Shown one piece after another: positions 16,968 to 24,967 of a stretch of DNA of 64,000 nt (position 1 is the first letter of the stretch; each line of letters opens with the position of its first letter). The notes below the pieces were generated by a model that saw nothing but the letters and a program-made list of their open reading frames with translations, did not search any database and had not been told where the DNA came from. Both the position numbers and the translations under genes were made by a program. The stretch lies in contig NZ_LMUM01000037.1 in assembly GCF_009765985.1 (NCBI RefSeq), positions 8,113 through 72,112 of the forward strand, read 5' to 3'. The stretch comes from Acidobacterium sp. S8 (GTDB taxonomy: Bacteria > Acidobacteriota > Terriglobia > Terriglobales > Acidobacteriaceae).

Positions 16968-17720
16968 CTACTGGCCTTTCCGCTCGAAGGTGAGCTTGTG
17001 CTTGCCGATTTCGAGGTATCCCTTGTCCACCACCTGCGGGATGACGTAGGTGCCATCGGTGAGCTGATAGGTAATGAGGTCGGGTTTTCCGTCCTTCACC
17101 TCGTAGACAGAAAACTTCTCAGCAGCCGAGGACTTGATGTAGGTGAACTTGTCATCGTGGTAGATCGCCGACACACTGAAGGGCGCAGCGTTTTTGTAGG
17201 CGTAATCGAACTTCAGCGCCTGCGTGGGGTAATTGGCGCGGTACTCTTCGAGTGCCTGCGTAGCCCGGTGCTGCGCAAGCTGCGCCTGCTGCTGCGCAAC
17301 GGCGACTTCGGATGCCGGCAGCAGCTTGTCTGCGCCGTTCGCCGCGGCAATGGACGAGGGGTCACTCGGCTCGATGACCACCTTCAGATCCGGCTCGGTG
17401 GACTCGTCATCGTCCAGCGTGAACGAGTACACCGTGCCCTTGTCGGTGATCAGGTTGAGGTTCGAGTGGATGCCTTCCTTTGCCGGGTGCAGGAAGCAAT
17501 AGTTGCCGACAGCGTCGATGATCCAGAAGTCCTTGTCGCCTGTAGCGACCTGAAGGATCTTCTCGGTGACGGGGAGTTGAATGAGCGTGGTGTAGCGCAT
17601 CTTCGCGCGCACGCTCACGATGTCGTTCTGGTGGTAGTGGACGATGCGGGCCGATTGCTGGCCGTGAGCAACGGTCGCAACCAGGCCGAGCACCAGCGGG
17701 AAGATGGGAGCGCGGTTCAT
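16968..17720 (-). CDS. trbG: VirB9/TrbG-type outer-membrane core protein
   Basis: The 250-residue protein begins with a signal peptide (APIFPLVLGLVATVAHG). It carries VirB9-type beta-rich sequence: MRYTTLIQLPVTEKILQVAT, DFWIIDAVGNYCFLHPA, SNLNLITDKGTVYSFTL and a C-terminal domain with DGTYVIPQVVDKGYLEIG. VirB9/TrbG joins VirB10 and VirB7 in the outer-membrane ring. Its ATG overlaps the trbE stop (ATGA). Length is normal for the family. Confidence 0.9.
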   Translation of the reverse strand: MNRAPIFPLVLGLVATVAHGQQSARIVHYHQNDIVSVRAKMRYTTLIQLPVTEKILQVATGDKDFWIIDAVGNYCFLHPAKEGIHSNLNLITDKGTVYSFTLDDDESTEPDLKVVIEPSDPSSIAAANGADKLLPASEVAVAQQQAQLAQHRATQALEEYRANYPTQALKFDYAYKNAAPFSVSAIYHDDKFTYIKSSAAEKFSVYEVKDGKPDLITYQLTDGTYVIPQVVDKGYLEIGKHKLTFERKGQ

Positions 17721-20203
17721 CGATTCACCTCATTCGGTTCTGTGGGTTGTGTGGGGTTGGGGTAGTCCTGGACCAGACGCAGGAGTCCCTGCTCCGGCCC
17801 GAAGCGGGCGAAGTATTGCTGCTTGAGGATGTTGTCGCGGGGCGTGTTCGTCGCCATCCAGTAGCTCAGCGGATCGACCGAGAGCCGGAGCTTCTTCGCA
17901 TACTGCGGCTGTTTGAAGAGCAGGTCACGCTTGGGCACCAGCGATTCCAACAGCTCGAGGTCTGTGTCGTTCAATTGGAAGGCTTCGGCGTACAGCTTGC
18001 GGTCGATGCCCGGATTGGCGAGGAAGATACGGCTGGGGCAGGACTCGTTGACCAGTTGCAGCAGGTTGTTCGAGACCAGCTCGATCATCGATTGCGTGGT
18101 CAGGATCATGGCGCCGTTCAGCTTCCGCCACGTCTTCTCGGCTCTCATCACCCAGTCGTGAATGATCTGGCGTTTGAAGAAAATCCATGCCTCGTCGATG
18201 ACGAAGAGCTTGAAGGTGGCGATGTTCTCGCGCTTTTCGATCTCCGAGGCTGCGCGCTGTAGCAGATAAAACAGCATCGGCTCCAGTACATCGGGATACT
18301 TATCCCACCCGTCGAAGTTGAAGGTCTGGAAGCGGGAGAAGGTCAGCGTGTCCTCGACGTTGTCGAAGAGATAGCCGAACTGCCCGGACTGCAGCCAGCG
18401 ATGCAGGCGTTCGCCGAGCGGACCGAGGATCGACGCAAAGTTGGTCAGCGTCCTGATCTCACGCGGAAGCTTGTACACGCGCTCGATGCCGGCGAACAGG
18501 GCCTTCTCGTCCTCCGGCGTCAGGTCATAGCGTCCGCCCGCCTCGATCAGCACACGAAGGAAGAGATAAAGGAAGTTCTGGTTCTCGTGTGTCGGCGCCA
18601 GTGAAAATGGATTGATGCTGAAGCCGGGGTCTTTCAGCCCGACGTTGAGATAGCTCCCACCGAAGGACTGCGTCAGCATCTGGTAGCTCGCGCCGAGGTC
18701 GAAGACGAAGGTCAGCGGGTTATATTTCTGTGCCGACTGGATGAGGAAATTTGTGGTGAAGGATTTGCCACTGCCGATAGCGCCGAGGATGAAGGCATTG
18801 GGCACATCGCCCCAGTGTAGATTCAGGTAGTATGGCGTCCCGTGCGTCGATTCGAGGACGGCGAGGTATTCCTTGTCCAGTTGCGGGTTCCACTTCGAGC
18901 CTGCGTCGATGGTGAACAGGAACGACAGGTCCGCGTAGTTCGAGTTGAGTGCCCACTGCTTGCGAAGATTGAACTGCCGATTGCCTGGGACAGTCGCAAA
19001 GAACGCATTGAGCAGGTTGTAGCGTTCCTCATACAAGAGACCGTCATGCTGCGTGAACAGCTTCTGAAACTCCGCGACCGTATGCTCCACCTTCACGCGG
19101 TCTTCGTCGTAGATGACGACCGACAGCGTGAACTCGCCGAAGTTCTTGCCCTCCATGCCGAGCGCAGTCAGGGCCGAGCCTAGCTCGGCGACCGCTGCTT
19201 CTTTCGAGTCATCGACCAGCTCATCCTTCGGGCCGGTGTTCTGGCGGTCCTGAAGGTTCGAGACGAAACTGGTCTTCGAGTTGTGGTGATGACGGCGGCG
19301 CGAGGCGATCTCTTTCCGGGCCTTGGCGTTATCGACCGGATGCCACTCGGTGACGACGTGGAAGTTCGCGGGAACATCGAAGAGGCCCTGCAGCAGCAGG
19401 GGCCGCGTCTCGGAGGGAAGCTCTTTCAGTGTGAGGACGCGAAGGTAATCGTCCTCCACGCGCAGGTAGCCGCGATGCGCCTACAGCTCCGAGTCGCATA
19501 ACTGCCGGTCGATGCACTGCGCGCTGTATAGACGCGCATTCTGATTCTTGGAGGGGCGGAAGTTGACGAGACTGCGCAGTATGCGAAACGTCTCCTCCGC
19601 CCCTGGCAGCGTGACCGTCATGAGGTCGTTTAGCTGCCCACTCAAACTCTGTACTTTCTGCTGCAACCGCAGGCGGTCGCGCTCGATCTGTTCGTAAATC
19701 AGCGTGCGTTCCTTATTGCCGGAGAAGAGGCCGCGCAAGTCGCGCAGCGACGCGCCGGGTTGCTTCGGTAGTTGCGCGAGCGCGTGCAGTAGGCCAGTCT
19801 TCTGGTAGCTGCCATCGATCATGACGACCCAGAAGATTTCTATGCTGTAGAGCCGGTCGGCTTTCGATTGCAGGAAGGCGCTGCGCTGTTCTACCGCCGC
19901 GCGCACGAGTGGATTCTCATACTCGGCGTGGGGTATCGCGGGTCGGTTGTGCTTGAAGAGGATCTGATAAAGGCGGCACCTGTCATCAAGCGAGCGCAGG
20001 GCGGCTTCGAGACGCTTGACCGCATAGTCGCGTCCGGCATGGTCGAGGCTCTCGTAGTCGATGCCTCCAATCTTCAGCACGGTGCCGAGGTCGCCGGATT
20101 TAGTGAGGAACGAGCGCGAGTCCCAGAACCCAAACAGGTTGATCTGTGCGGGAAATGAGCCAGCCTCTTTCCAGTCCTTCGTGATGTCGTCAACTCTGAC
20201 CAT
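17717..20203 (-). pseudogene. trbE: VirB4/TrbE conjugation ATPase interrupted by an in-frame TAG
   Basis: One frame of 829 codons runs from the ATG at 20203 (GCGAGG upstream) to 17717, broken only by TAG at 19483-19481, codon 241. The N-terminal part ends CIDRQLCDSEL; beyond the stop the reading continues AHRGYLRVEDDYLRVLTLKE without loss of similarity. The C-terminal half keeps Walker A GAIGSGKS and Walker B LFVIDEAW. VirB4/TrbE energises pilus biogenesis and is essential for transfer. A GTG at 19459, 21 nt after the stop, might allow weak reinitiation. Decay, suppression or a sequencing error would each explain it. Confidence 0.85.
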
Positions 20204-20501
20204 CGAGCCTCGCAATGCGTATCTCTGTGTCATCGGTTTTCATGGGGTCGTAGCGGCGGCTGAACTTGCCGGAGTTGAAGAGCACGCGCAGAATTTCCAC
20301 GTCATGCTTCGTGGCAATGCGGGCAATAATGACGCTCACGACAAAGAGCAAGATGCCGCCGACCAGCGAGTGAAGGAGTGAGAAGACGGAGCCTCCGGTG
20401 ATCAGCGCGACGAAGAACAGCCTTCGCTCCGCGCCAAGCACGGTCAGCGGGCGGTTCATCGCTTTATAAACTTTGTTCTGTCGTGAGCCGCCCTCTGCCA
20501 T
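20190..20501 (-). CDS. trbD: VirB3/TrbD-type small membrane protein
   Basis: The 103-residue protein starts at the ATG at 20501 with AAAGGAG upstream. It has one long or two short hydrophobic segments (RLFFVALITGGSVFSLLHSL and GGILLFVVSVIIARIATKH) after a basic N-terminus with RPLTVLGAERR, the VirB3/TrbD pattern. VirB3 works with VirB4 in pilin handling at the inner membrane. Its end overlaps the trbE start by 14 nt, indicating tight coupling. Confidence 0.85.
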   Translation of the reverse strand: MAEGGSRQNKVYKAMNRPLTVLGAERRLFFVALITGGSVFSLLHSLVGGILLFVVSVIIARIATKHDVEILRVLFNSGKFSRRYDPMKTDDTEIRIARLDGQS

Positions 20502-20558
20502 GCGCTTCTCCTTTCCACCTTCGAGTTATGGGTTGTTGTTGGGCCTGCCGGCGAAGGG

Positions 20559-20888
20559 CTACGACGGGAAAAGCCAGGCCATGAAGTTCACCGCCCCGAC
20601 CGCCATGCCGATGCCGAAGACAATGCCGGCGAGCATCTTCTTCGACTGGCCCTCGCCGTAGGCGAACATGAGTCCGCCCACGACGATGGCGACCAGCGAC
20701 AGGCCGGTGGCGATGGTGCCGGTGAACGCGGTCTTGAGCACGTTCACCGCGTTGTCCCACGGATCGCTGCCGGACTGGGCATAGACCGGCAGAGCCGCGA
20801 GGAACATCAGGGATGGAATGGCTAGTCTCCGGGCATGGGTGTGCCATCGCCGGAGGCCAGGTGGTTTGGTTGGAAGTGTGTTCTGCAT
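20559..20888 (-). CDS. trbC: VirB2/TrbC-type pilin
   Basis: A GGAGGG site before the ATG at 20888 fixes the start and gives 109 residues. A long signal peptide (LAIPSLMFLAALPVYAQ) is followed by DPWDNAVNVLKTAFTGTIAT and two hydrophobic helices (GLSLVAIVVGGLMFAYG and IVFGIGMAVGAVNFMAWLFP), the standard conjugative pilin layout. It is the first gene of the transfer operon. The promoter-like element at 20942-21020 lies directly upstream. Confidence 0.9.
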   Translation of the reverse strand: MQNTLPTKPPGLRRWHTHARRLAIPSLMFLAALPVYAQSGSDPWDNAVNVLKTAFTGTIATGLSLVAIVVGGLMFAYGEGQSKKMLAGIVFGIGMAVGAVNFMAWLFPS

Positions 20889-20948
20889 AGGCTCCCTCCA
20901 TCTGCTTTTCCGGCGAGTGGATACTCCCGGCTGCAAGGATGTGGAGCG

Positions 20949-21020
20949 AATATAGGATTGGGCCGCTGGGCCGTCTAATGCTTTTTAGGGGGTGGGGTAT
21001 GCAGATTCTGCATACCCTCG
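20949..21020 (-). promoter_or_regulatory. palindromic operator plus promoter, copy A (T4SS operon)
   Basis: An 11-bp inverted repeat with a 1-nt centre (20995-21005 and 21007-21017, arms GGGTATGCAGA) is followed, in the operon direction, by CCCCACCCCC, then TAAAAAGCAT (20987-20978) and a -10-like TATATT at 20954-20949. Copy B at 22359-22427 has the same parts in the opposite orientation, with exactly 33 nt between the first base of TAAAAAGCAT and of the -10 in both. The -35 positions are poor. An activator-dependent promoter is therefore inferred, with the palindrome centred near -63. Confidence 0.7.
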
Positions 21021-21180
21021 AACGTCGCGCTTGAACGGCTGAAAAGGCCGGGTGTATGCGACATCGGACGGAGGTGGAGGAGATGCCAAGCCATTCCTTC
21101 CCGACATGGCCAGCAAAGAAAAACCGCACCGTGGCGCGAGTCAAGGCGGCGGGAACAACGACTCAGGATTGGGTTCGCCT

Positions 21181-21915
21181 TTACGCGCGGCGCGGTGCGG
21201 GCAAAATGCACTCAGTCGGGAAGGAAGGAGAGGACCGCCTTGCGATCCTCTCTTTCACGCGCCCTAGCCGCTGACTCGCTGCCAGGTGGTACTCAGCATC
21301 CAACTCAATGCCGAGATACTTTCTGTTGATCAGCAACGCAGCCGCGCAGGTTGACCCGCTGCCAGCGAAGGAATCGAGCACCAGCTCACCCGGCAACGTG
21401 AAGCTGCGAATCAACTGCGCCAGCACTGCAACAGGCTTCTGGGTTGGATGCAGCTTGTTGCCGCTGTATGGCATCTCGATCACATCCATGAGCGGCTGCT
21501 TCGGCAATGGTGGTCTGCCCTTTGCCAGCAGGAATGCCTGCTCATGCTGATAGCGAAGGAACCTGCTCTTCGAGCTGTAGCTTTTGCGAAACACGATGTG
21601 TCCGACAGGCTGAAAACCCGCGTCTTTCCATGCTGCGAAGAAGGCATCGACTTTGCTCCAGCCGTAAAAAATCACAGCGACTCGATCCTGCTTGAGTACG
21701 CGATATGCTTCCTTCATTGCGGGCTTGAGCCAGTCGGCGTTCGCATCGTTCTGAATGGTGCGTCCATCGCGGTCGCGGTAGTTCACCAGGTATGGAGGGT
21801 CGGTCAGAATGAAGTCCACGCTATTCGCTGGCATCTGGCGCATGATCTCGATGCAATCTCCCTGCGCGATGGTGTTGATGAGTTGACTGGTCTGATTGTT
21901 CTGGATGGCCTGCAT
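21181..21915 (-). CDS. beta-class DNA methyltransferase (adenine-N6 or cytosine-N4)
   Basis: An AAAGGAG site before the ATG at 21915 defines a 244-residue enzyme. The catalytic motif DPPY is at residues 39-42 and the SAM-binding motif FAGSGST at 183-189. This order (catalytic before SAM motif) is the beta class used by solitary and type II methyltransferases. HPTQKPVAVLAQLIRSF supports the fold. The gene stands alone between two outward-facing promoter elements, with no partner nuclease, and has a hairpin leader shared with ssb. Anti-restriction of the incoming element or epigenetic control is the likely role. Confidence 0.9.
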   Translation of the reverse strand: MQAIQNNQTSQLINTIAQGDCIEIMRQMPANSVDFILTDPPYLVNYRDRDGRTIQNDANADWLKPAMKEAYRVLKQDRVAVIFYGWSKVDAFFAAWKDAGFQPVGHIVFRKSYSSKSRFLRYQHEQAFLLAKGRPPLPKQPLMDVIEMPYSGNKLHPTQKPVAVLAQLIRSFTLPGELVLDSFAGSGSTCAAALLINRKYLGIELDAEYHLAASQRLGRVKERIARRSSPSFPTECILPAPRRA

Positions 21916-22006
21916 GGCTTGATCTCCTTTGTGATCCCGGAGTGATCTCTCAGGACACCTCCCGCAAGCGCGCGCGAGAGGACCGCTCCCTAGTGCCGCA
22001 GGCGTG

Positions 22007-22072
22007 CTTTTTCGGAAGGTTCGGAAATCTTTTTTGCGTTTGTTGCACAAAGATTGTTCGAAAGCCGAAACC
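22007..22072 (-). promoter_or_regulatory. structured leader element, copy 2 (upstream of the methyltransferase)
   Basis: This copy shares CTTTTTCGGAAGGTTCGG and CGAAAGCCGAAACC with copy 1 at 10525-10604. Its own stem is AATCTTT/AAAGATT (22026-22032 with 22049-22055). The stem sequences differ while the pairing is kept, a compensatory pattern that supports a selected structure. It ends 92 nt before the methyltransferase ATG. Further similarity reaches to about 22160, including AGCCGAAGCAGA and GGGCGCGGG. Confidence 0.65.
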
Positions 22073-22358
22073 GCAAGGCCGCGCAATGATAGGGTCCCCG
22101 GCAGGTCCGCACTTGACTTGCTGGGGTGGTAGCCGAAGCAGAACACCAAGCGCCGACGGGCGCGGGCTGCTTTTCTCTCGCGGTGCCTGAGAGAACACGC
22201 AGCACACAGGAGATCGATCTTCGCTTGCAGGCTTCCGAACGAAACGGGCCAGTCATTCACCTGTTTCGCAATAAGGAAGACTTCCAGCCAGATGCATAAA
22301 GAATGATTCACTCTGACAGATAAGAGAAGGGGAATAAACAACTTATAGCAGAGCGAGT

Positions 22359-22427
22359 GGGGTATACGGAATCTGTATACCCCACCCCTAAAAAGCATAG
22401 CCTCCAGTCAAAAAATGTTCCTATCTT
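22359..22427 (+). promoter_or_regulatory. palindromic operator plus promoter, copy B (xis-int)
   Basis: Arms GGGGTATAC (22359-22367) and GTATACCCC (22375-22383) flank GGAATCT. ACCCC, TAAAAAGCAT (22389-22398) and a -10-like TATCTT (22422-22427) follow. This is the inverted counterpart of the element before trbC. It lies about 90 nt upstream of the excisionase start and points toward it, so one regulator could fire excision and transfer together. Confidence 0.7.
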
Positions 22428-22514
22428 CCGTCTCGCGGGCCTTCATCATCCTGGAGCCGCTGAATTTTGCGCACTGGGACGTACCGCCTGAAGGCTTCGT
22501 CCGTGAGGTCAACT

Positions 22515-22772
22515 ATGTCAAACTCAATTTTCTCTTCTCCGCTCAAACCAGAGCCGTTCGTCAACGCTGAGCGTGCAGCGCTCTTTCTTGATATGCCACG
22601 AAAGACCCTGTTGGGGCTTGCCCGCCTGGGTAAGCTGCCGGCGCACGGAATCCCCGGCAAACGCAGGAAACACGCATGGCGTTTTCGTATTTCCGAACTC
22701 GATCTCTGGATGCGTACAGAGGTAACATCAGGTAGCGACCAGGGCCTTTCATCAGAAAGGAAGTTTCTATGA
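22515..22772 (+). CDS. xis: excisionase-like helix-turn-helix protein (element 1)
   Basis: The ATG at 22515, with GAGGT upstream, gives an 85-residue protein with a MerR/Xis-type winged helix: VNAERAALFLDMPRKTLLGL, ARLGKLPAHGIPG and WRFRISELDLWM. Its stop overlaps the integrase start (ATGA). A homologue sits in the same place beside the second integrase (39548-39781), supporting an xis-int module. Such proteins bend attachment-site DNA and bias the integrase toward excision. Confidence 0.8.
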   Translation: MSNSIFSSPLKPEPFVNAERAALFLDMPRKTLLGLARLGKLPAHGIPGKRRKHAWRFRISELDLWMRTEVTSGSDQGLSSERKFL

Positions 22773-23950
22773 AAAGGCCTCGTTATCAGTTCGGAAGCCT
22801 ATATATGGAGTCGCGTAGAAACGGCCCCGATGTATGGGTCTATCGCTGGCGTGAAACCAACCAGCAAGGCAGCCGCCAGCTGCGAAAGCAAATCCTGGGA
22901 ACGGTAAAGGAACTACGGAACCAGGCAGATGCGTTCAGGGCGGCGGAGACGTTTCGCCTCAGTATTAACCGTCAGGCGGTCGAGCACGCAGGACCGCCAC
23001 CAACCCTTCGTAAGCTCATCGAGCACTACCGATTGAAGGAACTGCCGATGGATCATCACGAAGGCAAAAGAAGGTCGACGAAGATGGGCTACATCAGCAA
23101 TCTCGACAACCACATCGTGCCGCGCTGGGGAGACTATCTTCCGAGCCGCGTCACGACGATCGAGGTTGAGGAGTGGCTGAAGTCGCTCGTGCTTGCACCC
23201 GCAAGCCGGGCGAAAGTACGCAACGTGTTGAGCATGATCTTTCGTCATGGCATGCGCTGGGGATGGCTCGATAAGAACCCGGTAACGATGGTGCGGGTCA
23301 GCTCAAAGCGTCTGCGGCGCCCGGACGTGCTTACGGCGGAGGAGTTCCGTTCTCTACTGGAAGCTCTGCCGCAACGCGAACGTCTGTTAGGCACGATCTG
23401 TGCGACCACGGGTCTGCGGATCGGCGAGGTACTCGGTCTGAAGTGGGAAGACATTAACTTCACCACGCACATGGCCGATGTCCTTCGCTCCTATTCGGAC
23501 GGCGCCGTCGGTCCCTGCAAGACGGAAATCTCCGAGCAGCCCGTACCGCTCGATGAGATTGTCTTGGAAGGACTGCAGGGATGGCGGCAGGTCTCAGGCT
23601 ACCCGGAAGCTAGCGACTGGGTCTTCGCCAGCGATCATCACTTCGGCAAAACTCCGCTTTGGCCTGACAGCCCTCGGACCAAAATCCTGCAGCCCATCGC
23701 TCGACGGGTGGGCATCACGAAACGGATTGGCTGGCATACGTTCCGGCGCACATACAGCTCATTGCTGGCTTCAACTGGCAACGATGTGAAGGTGGTTCAG
23801 GAACTGATGCGCCACTCCAAAATCAGCACGACGATGGAGGTCTACGCGCAGGCGGGCATGGAGCAGAAGCGTGTCGCGCAGCGCAGGGCCGTCGATGTTC
23901 TACTGGGTAGGAAACCGAGGATTGCTACCATCGAGGGCGCAGAACTGTGA
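22769..23950 (+). CDS. int: tyrosine recombinase integrase (element 1)
   Basis: This 393-residue enzyme has the phage-integrase layout: an N-terminal arm-binding part, a SAM-like core-binding domain (about 78-175) and a catalytic domain. The active-site set is visible: Arg217 in TTGLRIGEVLGLKW, Lys251, His323/Arg326 in HTFRRTYSSLL, His349 in MRHSKISTT and the nucleophile Tyr359. It is coupled to xis by ATGA and lies just left of a tRNA-Ala 3'-end repeat at 24019. It is intact, so excision of element 1 may still be possible even though its trbE is broken. Confidence 0.93.
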   Translation: MKRPRYQFGSLYMESRRNGPDVWVYRWRETNQQGSRQLRKQILGTVKELRNQADAFRAAETFRLSINRQAVEHAGPPPTLRKLIEHYRLKELPMDHHEGKRRSTKMGYISNLDNHIVPRWGDYLPSRVTTIEVEEWLKSLVLAPASRAKVRNVLSMIFRHGMRWGWLDKNPVTMVRVSSKRLRRPDVLTAEEFRSLLEALPQRERLLGTICATTGLRIGEVLGLKWEDINFTTHMADVLRSYSDGAVGPCKTEISEQPVPLDEIVLEGLQGWRQVSGYPEASDWVFASDHHFGKTPLWPDSPRTKILQPIARRVGITKRIGWHTFRRTYSSLLASTGNDVKVVQELMRHSKISTTMEVYAQAGMEQKRVAQRRAVDVLLGRKPRIATIEGAEL

Positions 23951-23952
23951 TG

Positions 23953-24000
23953 TTCCCATACTGTTCCCACGAAAGTGGCCCAGTTCCCGGAAGTGGTAGC
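23953..24000. repeat. TTCCC direct repeats, putative arm sites of integrase 1
   Basis: Three close TTCCC words (TGTTCCCAT, TGTTCCCAC, AGTTCCCGG) lie between the end of int1 and the tRNA-derived repeat. Spaced short repeats beside an attachment core are typical integrase arm sites. They differ from the CGTATCG repeats at the ends of element 2, as expected for different integrases. Confidence 0.35.
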
Positions 24001-24063
24001 CTAAGTTGTTGAGTTGTTTGGTGGACCTGATCGGGATCGAACCGATGACCTCTTCCATGCCAT
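24001..24063. other. attachment site (junction of element 1 and element 2), tRNA-Ala 3'-end copy
   Basis: Bases 24019-24063 are identical to 41053-41097, the 3' 45 bases of the tRNA-Ala gene including CCA. The 18 bases to the left (24001-24018) match 41035-41052 at 15 positions. After 24063 identity stops within the anticodon loop, so this is a truncated tRNA copy and not a functional tRNA gene. Confidence 0.88.
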
Positions 24064-24141
24064 AGTCCCAACATTAGGCTTTTCAATAACTTACAAGACC
24101 CCGGTGGCTCCCTAAGTCCTTGTAAGCTGACATGACGCCTA

Positions 24142-24174
24142 AACCGACGTATCGCAAAACGTATCGCGTTTTGG
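24142..24174. repeat. subterminal repeat of element 2, left end
   Basis: AACCGACGTATCG followed by AACGTATCGCGTTTT closely matches 40992-41022 at the right end (AACCAACGTATCG, then AGCGTATCGCGTTTT) in the same orientation. Each copy contains two CGTATCG words. These are good candidates for the arm-type binding sites of integrase 2. Confidence 0.6.
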
Positions 24175-24185
24175 TGCATGAATCC

Positions 24186-24647
24186 TCAGCTCGGCAAGAA
24201 ACCGCGTCGTGCCCTGAGTTCTAGACGCAGCTCCTCGCGGAGTGCTTTGCTCTTCCTCAGCCGCTTGAAAAACTCCTCCAGAACGCTCACCATAATCGCA
24301 TTCACGCTCACACCCTCCTCTTCCGCCCAGGCTCGGATCACGGTTCGAGCTTCGACTCCAACATGCAAAAGCTGAGGTTTGGATAGCGGGAGTCCAGCCT
24401 TGCGAGTCTGCGTGATCGTTACGTCCTTCCGTTCGACGTTACGAAGGGCAAAAAGAACTACCCTCGAAAGATCGCCTGCCACGCGCGCCTCCTCGGTGAC
24501 CGCCTCCCGGAGATCAATGGGTAGGCGCAGGGTCATGCCAGCGCGGTCTTCCGTCCAGCGCTGTCCCTCGCGGTTCACGTTTCGACTTGTCTTCCGTATT
24601 GCCAACGCGTCTGACTTCCTGCCCAAGTTGACTTGCTCCGCAAACAT
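24186..24647 (-). CDS. RHH/Arc-like DNA-binding protein
   Basis: The 153-residue product contains AGMTLRLPIDLREAVTEEAR, an RHH-type strand and helix, then VAGDLSRVVLFALRN. A C-terminal helical part (RTVIRAWAEEEGVSVNAIMV) looks like a second RHH or helix-turn-helix unit. It lies at the left end of element 2. A perfect 8-bp dyad stands 43 nt upstream of its start (24690-24711). A truncated copy of gene and dyad occurs at 33718-33976. Autoregulation through the dyad is inferred. The start is uncertain because no strong ribosome-binding site precedes ATG24647. Confidence 0.6.
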   Translation of the reverse strand: MFAEQVNLGRKSDALAIRKTSRNVNREGQRWTEDRAGMTLRLPIDLREAVTEEARVAGDLSRVVLFALRNVERKDVTITQTRKAGLPLSKPQLLHVGVEARTVIRAWAEEEGVSVNAIMVSVLEEFFKRLRKSKALREELRLELRARRGFLPS

Positions 24648-24689
24648 AAAGGTCCGATCGAGACCTCATCGCGAGTGGTCGTTCTGTGG

Positions 24690-24711
24690 TATTGAAATGG
24701 AACTTTCAATA
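24690..24711. promoter_or_regulatory. inverted-repeat operator upstream of the RHH gene
   Basis: TATTGAAA and TTTCAATA form 8-bp perfect arms around TGGAAC. The related site at 33955-33976 keeps seven of eight pairs. Position upstream of an RHH gene fits an autoregulatory operator. Confidence 0.5.
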
Positions 24712-24967
24712 GACGACATGATTCTAGCGTAAAAGAGCGTAGCCTTGCCGCCACAAGAGGCTATCAAATGAGCGCCTACCTTCCTAAATACTCTTGTAGA
24801 GTGGCCACCGTACCTGAAATTTGCGCGGGTTTAGAGAGAGACGCCGTACTCGTCCGTATGTAGCCTCCCGATTCTGGTTAATCTTCGTGGCGCGTGGTGG
24901 CCTTGCAACACGACGACGGAGCTGGGTGCTGAGCGTGCTCACCGCAGGGCCCTTGTATCCTCGAGAA

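Noticed and set aside
24019-24063. A second functional tRNA-Ala gene
   Set aside because: Only the 3' 45 bases are present; the sequence diverges inside the anticodon loop, so it is an attachment-site remnant.
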